Below, piece by piece: positions 1-5,919 of a stretch of DNA of 7,228 nucleotides. Source of the stretch: Nitrospirota bacterium (lineage in GTDB: Bacteria > Nitrospirota > Nitrospiria > Nitrospirales > UBA8639); assembly GCA_029879555.1 (NCBI GenBank), contig JAOUQB010000117.1, forward strand, positions 1-7,228. The letters run 5' to 3'. Made by a program: the position numbers and the translations under genes. A model generated the notes under the pieces. It searched no databases. It was not told the origin of the DNA and worked only from the letters and a program-made list of their open reading frames with translations. Each line of letters opens with the position of its first letter. Within the stretch, counting starts at the first letter, position 1.

Positions 1-137
1 TGGGCGCTGTCTGTCTTGACGGCATTCCGGAGAATATCCAAAACTTCCTCTTCAATGCTTCTACCATGTTGAATGGCTTGGCGGTAGAGGTGATCCATTA
101 GTTTGTTTTCTACGTTGGTAATGATCAGTTGTGGCAT
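1..137 (-). CDS. FitA/VapB-like ribbon-helix-helix antitoxin, N-terminal part (3' end off the left edge)
   Basis: An open frame starts with ATG at 137 and runs off the left edge after 45 codons. The peptide begins MPQLIITNVENKLMDHLYRQ and continues with a segment reading HGRSIEEEVLDILRNAV. This is the classic pattern of FitA-type antitoxins: a short beta strand (residues 3-8) that enters the DNA major groove, a helix (about 10-24), the conserved HGRS-EEE turn (about 24-31) and a second helix. Such proteins dimerise, bind their own promoter and neutralise a PIN-domain RNase (VapC/FitB) usually encoded just downstream, which here would lie beyond the left edge. The start is 51 nt beyond the tolC-like stop on the same strand, and only a weak GAGAG element precedes it. 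The family call comes from pattern recognition. The C-terminal toxin-binding part and the toxin itself cannot be seen. Confidence 0.75.
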   Translation of the reverse strand, partial: MPQLIITNVENKLMDHLYRQAIQHGRSIEEEVLDILRNAVKTDSA

Positions 138-151
138 GTTGAGGCTCTCGA

Positions 152-184
152 CAAAAATAGGCGTTGAATCACGATTGATCTCAA
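152..184 (-). terminator. Possible weak rho-independent terminator after the tolC-like gene
   Basis: Read on the minus strand, directly after the tolC-like stop, TTGA-G-ATCA / ATCG / TGATTCAA can fold into an 8-bp stem with one bulged G and a four-base loop. A CGCC spacer and the T-rich run TATTTTTG follow. The stem is AT-rich and the T-run is not immediately adjacent, so termination would be inefficient. It would partly separate the channel gene from the antitoxin gene downstream. Confidence 0.3.
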
Positions 185-188
185 GGAT

Positions 189-1784
189 TTATTTCACTTC
201 GATGTTGTAATGGTCAAGTGTGGAGGCGGTGACGAGGCGGAGGCGGGAGAGTGATTGATTGTAGTCGAGGATGGCACGGAGTTCTTGGCCTTGTGCCGTT
301 TGTAAGTCCCGTTGAAATTCTAAGACGACTCGGGTCGTGCTGAGACCGAGTTGTAGGCGCTCTTGTTCGGCGTTGAGTTGTTTTTCGGAAAGCCGACGAG
401 CTGTTTGATTGGTGCGAATACGTTTGTAATTGGTATCGACCTGTCGTATCGCTTCTTTGACGTCCACGATGACCTGCTGACGGACACGAAGTAAGGAAGC
501 TTGTTGTTGATGCGTTTCAAGAATCCGGCGTTGATAGCGGCTTTCCGCCGAACGGTTGCCTAAGGGGTAACTCAAGACCAGTCCGCCGCCCATATTGTAG
601 AAATCCGTACTGCCTAGACGATTCCAACTGCTGCCGGGATTGTTTCCTAAGCCTGCGAGACCAAGACCGCCTTGGAAGGAGAGGTCCGGCAGGAGTTGAT
701 TCTTCGCAAATTGGGTTTGAATTTCAGAGTTGTTAATCTGTTTCTTGGCCTGCAGCACATCGGGCCGTTGTTCAAGGGCATGGTCAATAGTGGTTTGTAG
801 GGCGATTTTCGAACGATATTGGATTGGTTCGTCCATAGGAATGATAGGCGTAGTTTGGGTGAGATTCCATTCTGATTGGCTGAGCAACCGTCGTAATTGG
901 TCTTCTTGGTCTTCAACCGTTTTTTGCGCCAGTAAAATTTGTTCAATCCGACTGGCCACTCCTGCCTGTGCTTGTAAGGCTTCCACTTCCGCCATGACGC
1001 CGGCCCTGACCTTTTCCCGATTGCTCGCCAGGAGTTCCTCGGCGGCTTTGAAGGTGGCATGGGCGACTTTGAGATTTTCTCGGGCAAACACGAGTTCCCA
1101 ATAGGTCTGTTCGACCTGCGCGATGACTGAGAGGACCTGTTGGACTAAGAAGAGCTGTTCCACGGCTGCCGTATTTCGGGCGACCGTGATCAATGTTGTA
1201 TTCGTGCTGGGACCGAAGTTACGTAAGAGTGGTTGCGTCAGATTGAACGAAAGATTGCTGCCGTAAGCGGGATTAAAGAGAAATCCTGTGGTGCCGGCCA
1301 CCGAGTTGCGGTTGGTATCAAACGTAAGGTCGTAGGACCCACCGGTAAGCAGACGTTGCGTATAGCCTAGGTTCACTCGGGTATCATTTTGATCAAAGTT
1401 GGCGGGCTCGTTCCCTGAGGTGACCCCGCCAAATCCAAAGACCGGTCGGTTGAGGGGAGAGACGGTTCGGTCGTAGCGCCCCCCCAGTTGAACCGATGGA
1501 TCAAATTTGGCTTGTTCAAAGATAATATCTGTGAGCTGGGCATCTCTGGTATGTCGACTGACTTGAATGTCGACATTATGTTCAAGGGCCTGCATGACGG
1601 CGTCACGCAGTGTGAGCGTGATCACTGAGTCTGAGGGAATGAGTGTTTTCAGCGACCCTTCTTCTGTTGTGGCCGGAGCGGTTTCTCGATGTGTTGACTG
1701 GCCCCACGTCGGCCATATGATGCACAAAGACCACAGCGCGATGGTTAATGCCGCCAGGCTGGCTTGTCTTGCAGAGCGTTGCAT
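189..1784 (-). CDS. TolC-family outer membrane efflux/secretion channel
   Basis: This 531-residue protein forms a trimeric beta-barrel plus alpha-helical tunnel that connects an inner-membrane pump or type I exporter to the outside. Residues 1-29 look like a Sec signal peptide: basic start, hydrophobic core ALTIALWSLCIIW, cleavage near WGQ. The two internal repeats of the OEP family are visible, each opened by the same motif: LTLRDAVMQALEHN (57-70) and ALQTTIDHALEQRPDV (328-343). Gly/Asn/aromatic-rich stretches at about 97-190 and 368-410 supply barrel strands. Long Gln/Glu/Arg-rich helices with coiled-coil character lie at about 205-300 and 415-500. The length is slightly above E. coli TolC. 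No membrane-fusion protein or RND/ABC pump is adjacent, so the substrate is unknown. The ATG at 1784 gives a normal signal peptide, but no clear Shine-Dalgarno precedes it. The presence of this channel shows a diderm cell. Confidence 0.93.
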   Translation of the reverse strand: MQRSARQASLAALTIALWSLCIIWPTWGQSTHRETAPATTEEGSLKTLIPSDSVITLTLRDAVMQALEHNVDIQVSRHTRDAQLTDIIFEQAKFDPSVQLGGRYDRTVSPLNRPVFGFGGVTSGNEPANFDQNDTRVNLGYTQRLLTGGSYDLTFDTNRNSVAGTTGFLFNPAYGSNLSFNLTQPLLRNFGPSTNTTLITVARNTAAVEQLFLVQQVLSVIAQVEQTYWELVFARENLKVAHATFKAAEELLASNREKVRAGVMAEVEALQAQAGVASRIEQILLAQKTVEDQEDQLRRLLSQSEWNLTQTTPIIPMDEPIQYRSKIALQTTIDHALEQRPDVLQAKKQINNSEIQTQFAKNQLLPDLSFQGGLGLAGLGNNPGSSWNRLGSTDFYNMGGGLVLSYPLGNRSAESRYQRRILETHQQQASLLRVRQQVIVDVKEAIRQVDTNYKRIRTNQTARRLSEKQLNAEQERLQLGLSTTRVVLEFQRDLQTAQGQELRAILDYNQSLSRLRLVTASTLDHYNIEVK

Positions 1785-1816
1785 GGATCACGCTAGCAAA
1801 GGCGAGGGAATGGGGG

Positions 1817-1880
1817 CAATTTGGCTGAAATTTGCTCTGAAGACAGTCCAAGGATTACGCTTAAGAGTGGTCAATTTGGC
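1817..1880. repeat. Direct repeat of CAATTTGGC in the divergent intergenic region
   Basis: CAATTTGGC occurs at 1817-1825 and again at 1872-1880 in the same orientation, 55 nt apart start to start. Both copies lie between the divergent tolC-like gene and the jelly-roll gene. The spacing is about five helical turns, which would suit a looping regulator, but a 9-mer repeated once in 222 nt is only mildly unusual. Confidence 0.3.
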
Positions 1881-1914
1881 GCTTCTTTATTAGGTATTTC
1901 TGTGGAGAATGGGG

Positions 1915-1944
1915 TTGTCGACGGGAGCAGAGAATGCGTATCAT
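1915..1944 (+). promoter_or_regulatory. Candidate sigma-70 promoter for the jelly-roll gene
   Basis: TTGTCG at 1915-1920 (4 of 6 to TTGACA) and TATCAT at 1939-1944 (5 of 6 to TATAAT) are separated by 18 nt. Transcription would start near 1951 and leave a leader of about 56 nt before the ATG at 2007. It is the best pair seen in this intergenic region on the plus strand, judged by eye only. No comparable pair was found for the tolC-like gene on the other strand. Confidence 0.35.
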
Positions 1945-1993
1945 TTCCTTCCTCCAACGGGATGAGGCTTTTTATCATTTTTTTCAACAGGGT

Positions 1994-2000
1994 AGGGGGA
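1994..2000 (+). promoter_or_regulatory. Ribosome binding site that fixes the start at 2007
   Basis: AGGGGGA lies six bases before the ATG at 2007, a near-ideal Shine-Dalgarno spacing. It argues against the in-frame TTG at 1821, which has no such site, and favours 2007 over the downstream GTG at 2097. Confidence 0.6.
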
Positions 2001-2006
2001 ACGTTT

Positions 2007-2846
2007 ATGACAATGGATCGTTTGCACCATGATCTCAGACAAGCTGAGGGAACCAATAGTTTTCGATGTGATGAACCGTATTGTGACGGAACCTACGTGA
2101 GGCCAAGGTTGCTGGCAGGTCTTGTGCTGGGTTTGTGTCTCGTTGGCTCTCCTCTCGGCGCGTTAGCCGGAGATGAACCTCAAGAACTTCCGAAACCCTC
2201 TCATATGACTGTGGCACCCCTCTTCCAAGAATGGCAATTTGATAAATCCTCCCTTGCCAATGTGCCTGAAGGATTTTCGCAGGAAGTTGGTGGACAAGGG
2301 GGGCAAGGACATTGGGTCGTGAATCAGGATACGACGGCTCCTAGTCGGCCCCAATTAGTAGAGCAGCAACTCACATGTGGAGAAGGTCTGTGCTATCAGT
2401 TGTTATCTGTGGATGGTGTGACTGTCGAATATGTCGACCTGTCCGTCCGGATCAAAATGCGTTTGGGCACCCCTACAGGTAAAGCTGGATTGGCCTATGG
2501 GATCCAAGATGCCCACAACTTTTATGCGGTAGTGGTTGAGCCCAAAAGCAATGAGATTGTGGCGTATGTGGTGAAGGATGGACAACCCAAGGAAATTGCT
2601 CGGGAGACGCTTATTCTCGAACCATCCGAATGGCATTTTCTTCGCATTCAGCGCAATACGATTGTCAGCAAAGAATTTACCGAAATTTTCTTTGATCATC
2701 ATTTGCTGATTGATGTGTATGATCAATCCTTCAAAATAGGAAAAATTGGGTTGGTCGCGATGGGTGATGGGGCGTTTTCATTCGACAATCTTCGTGCGAT
2801 TGAATTAATGGCGAATCGTCCGCTTTCGCGACCGGCTGCGTATTAG
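2007..2846 (+). CDS. Exported LamG/DUF1080-like jelly-roll protein of unknown function
   Basis: This 279-residue protein has a hydrophobic segment, RLLAGLVLGLCLVGSPLGALAG, at about residues 34-55. It reads as a Sec signal peptide with a probable cut near ALAG. The mature part resembles concanavalin-like jelly-roll domains of the DUF1080/LamG kind. The visible marks are the opening EWQFDKSSLANVPEGF, a GHWVV strand followed by APSRPQLVEQ, the core AGLAYGIQDAHNFYAVVV, a WHFLRIQRN strand and the closing KIGLVAMGDGAFSFDNLRAIEL. Such folds commonly bind or act on carbohydrate. No catalytic residue can be assigned, so an enzymatic role is not claimed. A nearby cysteine pair (LTCGEGLC) could form a periplasmic disulfide. 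With the ATG at 2007 the signal peptide has an unusually long n-region of about 33 residues. A GTG at 2097 would give a standard short one but has a poorer ribosome site. The gene diverges from the tolC-like gene and converges on the LOG gene. Confidence 0.8.
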   Translation: MTMDRLHHDLRQAEGTNSFRCDEPYCDGTYVRPRLLAGLVLGLCLVGSPLGALAGDEPQELPKPSHMTVAPLFQEWQFDKSSLANVPEGFSQEVGGQGGQGHWVVNQDTTAPSRPQLVEQQLTCGEGLCYQLLSVDGVTVEYVDLSVRIKMRLGTPTGKAGLAYGIQDAHNFYAVVVEPKSNEIVAYVVKDGQPKEIARETLILEPSEWHFLRIQRNTIVSKEFTEIFFDHHLLIDVYDQSFKIGKIGLVAMGDGAFSFDNLRAIELMANRPLSRPAAY

Positions 2847-2868
2847 GGTAGGTGTACGACCTTTTTGT

Positions 2869-3438
2869 TCAGGCCAAATTAGTGATGTTGTCAGGGCTCA
2901 GGTGAGGTTTCATCAGGGCCAGTAATGATTCAGGATCCGACGCGTCGAGTACGAGTGCTCGGTTAAGGGGTGTCACGAATCCCTGCCTAACTTGATGGTC
3001 AAGGAATTCCAGAAGACCGTCGAAAAACCCTAAGCAGTTCAGAATTCCGCAGGGTTTTGTATGAATTCTGAGCTGAGCCCACGTTAACATTTCACAACAT
3101 TCCTCCAACGTTCCAAATCCACCGGGTAAGCTGATAAAACCCGAAGAACATTTGGCCATCAGTGCTTTTCGTTCGTGCATGGTTTCCACGATATGAAGCG
3201 TGGTGAGTTCAGTATGCGCCAATTCTTGTTCCGCTAACTGGCGGGGAATCACCCCGATCACCTTGCCTCCGGCTTGAAGAACGGTGGAGGCGATTATTCC
3301 CATTAACCCAATATTGCCGCCACCATAGACGAGGCCGAATCCCTGCTGTACAAGCGTCTTCCCCAAGCATTGGGCCATGTTTACATATTCCGGATGAATA
3401 CCGGTGTTCGATCCACAAAAGACACAAATATATTGCAT
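2869..3438 (-). CDS. LOG-family (TIGR00730) nucleoside 5'-monophosphate phosphoribohydrolase
   Basis: This 189-residue cytoplasmic Rossmann-fold protein is full length for the LOG family. The family cleaves the N-glycosidic bond of cytokinin riboside 5'-monophosphates (and in some members AMP or other nucleotides) to release free base and ribose 5-phosphate. The hallmark PGGFGTLEE is at residues 105-113. MHERK (87-91) supplies the conserved Arg-Lys pair that works with a motif glutamate, and LVYGGGNIGLMG (36-47) is the nucleotide-binding glycine loop. The opening MQYICVFCGSN is the normal family N-terminus and supports the ATG at 3438, although no Shine-Dalgarno is visible. It lies 47 nt after the M23 gene on the same strand, so it probably shares that transcript. 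The physiological substrate in this organism is unknown. In M. tuberculosis a LOG homologue is a proteasome target, which makes this position noteworthy. Confidence 0.92.
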   Translation of the reverse strand: MQYICVFCGSNTGIHPEYVNMAQCLGKTLVQQGFGLVYGGGNIGLMGIIASTVLQAGGKVIGVIPRQLAEQELAHTELTTLHIVETMHERKALMAKCSSGFISLPGGFGTLEECCEMLTWAQLRIHTKPCGILNCLGFFDGLLEFLDHQVRQGFVTPLNRALVLDASDPESLLALMKPHLSPDNITNLA

Positions 3439-3485
3439 GGTGGCTGGGCTGGCGAATAAGGAAAGAAAAATGGCTGAGGGCTTGC

Positions 3486-4406
3486 CTAATTTTCTAGAGG
3501 CAAGGCGGTCAGGGCATAGGGATTGACTCGGGCCCCGTTGAGACGCACGCCCCAGTGGAGATGGGGGCCCGTGGCTCTCCCTGTGGCTCCGACTTTCCCC
3601 AATGCCTCTCCTTTCTTGAGAGTTTGACCAGGTTGCACGTCAATTTCTGATAAATGAAAGTACATGGAAAACAATCCGACTCCATGATCAATGATGACCC
3701 CTTTCCCAGAGAAAAAATGGTCGACGGCGGCAACGACGGTTCCTGTGTTGATGGCTAGGACCGGCGTCCCTTGCGGGGCGGCGATGTCTTCGCCTGAATG
3801 GGGGCGTTTATGTTGTCCGTTGATCACTCGACGGCTGCCAAATCGCCCGGTGATCGTCCCCTTGGTTGGTTCAAGAAAGGGTCCATTCCATAACGGGTGA
3901 GTGCCGATGTGGTGAAAAGCGTCTGCCATTTCTTGTTGTTCGAGTCGTACGCGCTTCAAGGTTTTGGCGTCGAGGTCGACTTTATTTTTAGGTAACTTCA
4001 GGTGCTGGACGGAATATTTTTCTTTCACTATTTCTATGGAGTAAGAGAGATGTTCGGTTATGTCGGTGCTCTGAATGGTGATGGTTAATTCGTGGCTACC
4101 AGGAGGATCTTGCATGTCGAGGCCGACGATGGCCGCAAACTTCCCATCGGCGATCTGGAAAAATGGAATGTTTCGTTTGAACAACGCCCCACTCACGCTT
4201 GCTTGCGGATGACTGACAGGGACTTCAATCCAGAGAACCTCTCCCTGTTTCCCACTGAATTTGGTCCCTGATTTCAGATCATGGTGTTCTGCGCCTAACA
4301 GCATTTGGAGAGGGAACAGGCTGGCCAGGAACACCAAAAGCATCAACCGCGATAATCGAGAGGGCCAAGATGGTGATGTTGTTGGAAAAAAAATCGAGTT
4401 GGTCAT
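3486..4406 (-). CDS. Exported M23 (LytM-type) zinc endopeptidase
   Basis: This 306-residue protein has an N-terminal signal sequence: a Ser/Pro/Arg-rich start, hydrophobic core LMLLVFLASLFPLQMLLGA (21-39) and probable cleavage just after it. Residues about 45-130 look like a beta-rich accessory domain (GEVLWIEVPVSHPQASVSGA onward). A charged linker of about 130-165 leads to a complete M23 domain at 183-300. All expected zinc and catalytic residues are visible: His203 and Asp207 in RPHSGED, His251 in YFHLS, and His282/His284 in GPHLHWG. The protein should therefore be active rather than an EnvC/NlpD-like inactive activator. The family cuts peptide bridges in peptidoglycan, or other Gly-containing peptides, in the periplasm. 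Its ATG overlaps the pafA stop (ATGA), it has no Shine-Dalgarno of its own, and so it is probably translated by coupling to pafA. A later in-frame Met22 would shorten the n-region and is less likely given the overlap. Confidence 0.92.
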   Translation of the reverse strand: MTNSIFFPTTSPSWPSRLSRLMLLVFLASLFPLQMLLGAEHHDLKSGTKFSGKQGEVLWIEVPVSHPQASVSGALFKRNIPFFQIADGKFAAIVGLDMQDPPGSHELTITIQSTDITEHLSYSIEIVKEKYSVQHLKLPKNKVDLDAKTLKRVRLEQQEMADAFHHIGTHPLWNGPFLEPTKGTITGRFGSRRVINGQHKRPHSGEDIAAPQGTPVLAINTGTVVAAVDHFFSGKGVIIDHGVGLFSMYFHLSEIDVQPGQTLKKGEALGKVGATGRATGPHLHWGVRLNGARVNPYALTALPLEN

Positions 4407-5785
4407 GGGTAGAGGCGATGATGCGGAACTTGACTCAATAACTCGTCAACCCTGGGATTAAAAGGACAGAACGGATCCATGCACAGAATGGTTTCTTCCC
4501 AATAGCCGTTGAGCTTGAGATAGGTCCAATCGACAGTATACGACCGATTTTTGGCTCGGGCAAATCGAATAAAGTCTCCGCGCACTTTGGCCCGTGTTGT
4601 TTGTGGAGGGATCGTTTTGGCTTGTTCGATGGCTTCCTCGTCCACGAGTTTTCTAATGCCTTGTCGTTCGGCTAACAGATAAAAGAGGCCGCGTTGTCGG
4701 CTGATGTCATGATATTGCAAGTCCATCATGCTGAGTCGTGGGTCGTCCCAACCACACGATTTGTTGGCCATATAATTTTCCATCAGCCATTGTTTGGTGA
4801 TCCAGTCGATTTCTCGGACTAAATCCATGGGAGAAGTGCCCAGTAACTGCAACACGCGTCCCCATTCATCATGAATTTCTGAGAAAATTTTATTGGGCGC
4901 TTGCGACTGTAAATATTCTCCCGCACGTTCCCAAAAAATCTGTTGAATGTCGAGAGCCGTCAGGGCACGACCGTCTTCCAACTTGACGGTTTTTTTCAAG
5001 GAGGGGTCACGAGAAATATCTCGAATGGCTTTGACCGGTTCCTCCAAGTCGATGTTGGGAATCGTGAATCCGTCCTCAATCATGGACAACACGATCATGG
5101 CGGTGCCCACTTTTAGATAGGTGGCGAATTCCGACATGTTGGAATCGCCAAGAATGATATGCAGGCGGCGGAATTTTTCTGCATCGGAATGAGGTTCGTC
5201 CCTCGTGTTGATAATGCTGCGAGAGGACGTGGTCGAAGACGAGGTCTTTTCATGGATGTGTTGAGCTCGTTGGGAAATGAAAAATTGAGACTTGCCGGAG
5301 ACTCTCAGGATTTTTCCTGCTCCGGAATAAATTTGCCTGGTCACAAAAAATGGAATGAGTTGTTCGCTGACTTTCCAGAAATCCACGTCCCGGCGCATCA
5401 GGAAGTTCTCATGCGAACCGTAGGTATTGCCGAGCGAATCGGTATTATTCTTGAAGATGAAAATATCTCCAGAGAGGCCTTCTTCCCGTAATCGCTCTTC
5501 CGCGATCGGCAGGCAACTTTCTAGAATTCGCTCACCGGCTTTATCATGAATGACTAAATCAATCAGATCGTCACATTCGGGTGTCGAATATTCCGGGTGG
5601 CACCCGGTGTCTTGATAAAACCGGGCTCCGTTCGTGAGGAAGGCGTTGGAGGGCCAGCTGTTGGGAATCAGTCCCTCAAAGATGTACCCCAGAATTTTTT
5701 CAATTGGCAGATAGACGCGCCCGGTGGGAGAAAAGGTCAGTCCGTATTCACACTCAAGACCGAAAATTCTTTTGATCATGGCCAC
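4403..5785 (-). CDS. pafA: Pup/UBact-protein ligase PafA
   Basis: This 460-residue enzyme of the glutamine-synthetase-like carboxylate-amine ligase fold uses ATP to join the C-terminal glutamate of Pup (UBact in Nitrospirota) to substrate lysines in the cytoplasm. It can be followed along its length against mycobacterial PafA (about 452 residues). GLECEYG (9-15) carries the metal-binding glutamates. GARFYQDTGCHPEY (53-66) carries the catalytic aspartate Asp59. The rest of the active-site framework is FKNNTDSLGNTYGSHEN (111-127), INTRDEPHSDAEKFRRLH (192-209), GDSNMSE (213-219), PPQTTRAKVRGDF (393-405) and YTVDW (416-420). Only about 46 residues separate Glu13 from Asp59, leaving no room for the insertion loop of the depupylase Dop, so the ligase call is favoured. 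The start may be GTG at 5785 (AAGAG seven bases upstream) or ATG at 5779 (MIKRIFGLE, better aligned with homologues). The gene follows prcA by 134 nt and overlaps the M23 gene by four. Confidence 0.95.
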   Translation of the reverse strand: MAMIKRIFGLECEYGLTFSPTGRVYLPIEKILGYIFEGLIPNSWPSNAFLTNGARFYQDTGCHPEYSTPECDDLIDLVIHDKAGERILESCLPIAEERLREEGLSGDIFIFKNNTDSLGNTYGSHENFLMRRDVDFWKVSEQLIPFFVTRQIYSGAGKILRVSGKSQFFISQRAQHIHEKTSSSTTSSRSIINTRDEPHSDAEKFRRLHIILGDSNMSEFATYLKVGTAMIVLSMIEDGFTIPNIDLEEPVKAIRDISRDPSLKKTVKLEDGRALTALDIQQIFWERAGEYLQSQAPNKIFSEIHDEWGRVLQLLGTSPMDLVREIDWITKQWLMENYMANKSCGWDDPRLSMMDLQYHDISRQRGLFYLLAERQGIRKLVDEEAIEQAKTIPPQTTRAKVRGDFIRFARAKNRSYTVDWTYLKLNGYWEETILCMDPFCPFNPRVDELLSQVPHHRLYP

Positions 5786-5790
5786 CTTGA

Positions 5791-5808
5791 AACTCTTACT
5801 AAAGAGTT
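5791..5808 (-). promoter_or_regulatory. Perfect inverted repeat in the pafA leader
   Basis: AACTCTT / acta / AAGAGTT on the plus strand is a perfect 7-bp inverted repeat with a four-base loop. It ends five bases before the GTG candidate start of pafA and eleven before the ATG. On the transcript the start-proximal arm contains AAGAG, the only Shine-Dalgarno-like element properly spaced for the GTG. Folding would hide it. The lack of a following T-run argues against a terminator. Confidence 0.4.
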
Positions 5809-5851
5809 GTTGTTCAGGATTGCCGGATGATGATTACCGTGTCATTCAATC

Positions 5852-5880
5852 AGAATACACCCCTCTTTGAGATTCTTCAA
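5852..5880 (-). promoter_or_regulatory. Weak candidate promoter inside the prcA-pafA gap
   Basis: On the minus strand TTGAAG (5880-5875) and TATTCT (5857-5852) are separated by exactly 17 nt, each matching 4 of 6 consensus bases. It would give pafA and the two genes after it their own transcript, with a leader of about 60 nt that includes the inverted repeat at 5791-5808. The gap is long compared with the 3-nt prcB-prcA gap, which makes an internal promoter reasonable but unproven. Confidence 0.25.
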
Positions 5881-5919
5881 CCTGGGATTTGTCACCTTCG
5901 TTTTCGGGAAGGGAAGGAC

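Noticed and set aside
730..1104. Long plus-strand open frames opposite the tolC-like gene, and similar ones opposite pafA and prcA
   Set aside because: They are antisense shadows with Ser/Arg/Cys-rich, low-pattern products and no ribosome sites, lying over strongly recognisable genes on the other strand.
1785..1880. Promoter for the tolC-like gene built on TTGACC on the minus strand
   Set aside because: The -35 element is good, but no acceptable -10 hexamer occurs 15-19 nt downstream.
1950..1980. Attenuator-like CCTC/GAGG stem followed by T-runs upstream of the jelly-roll ribosome site
   Set aside because: It has a four-base stem with a nine-base loop and no extension. The T-richness alone does not support a terminator.
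1821..2006. N-terminal extension of the jelly-roll gene from a TTG at 1821
   Set aside because: TTG is a rare start, no ribosome site precedes it, the extension shows no recognisable pattern, and a strong AGGGGGA site sits before the ATG at 2007. This stretch also contains the best promoter candidate.
2847..2868. Terminator between the convergent jelly-roll and LOG genes (AGGT-gtacg-ACCT followed by five T)
   Set aside because: The stem is only four base pairs and cannot be extended on either side. It is too weak to call, although the T-run position is suggestive.
4403..5785. Dop (depupylase/deamidase) instead of PafA
   Set aside because: The distance from the metal-binding glutamates to the catalytic aspartate leaves no room for the Dop insertion loop, and the motifs track PafA along the whole length.
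5842..5895. A 17-codon GTG-initiated minus-strand frame in the prcA-pafA gap, considered as a Pup/UBact-like modifier because it ends in Glu
   Set aside because: It is far shorter than known modifiers, has no Gly before the terminal Glu, and has a poor start context. It is most likely chance.
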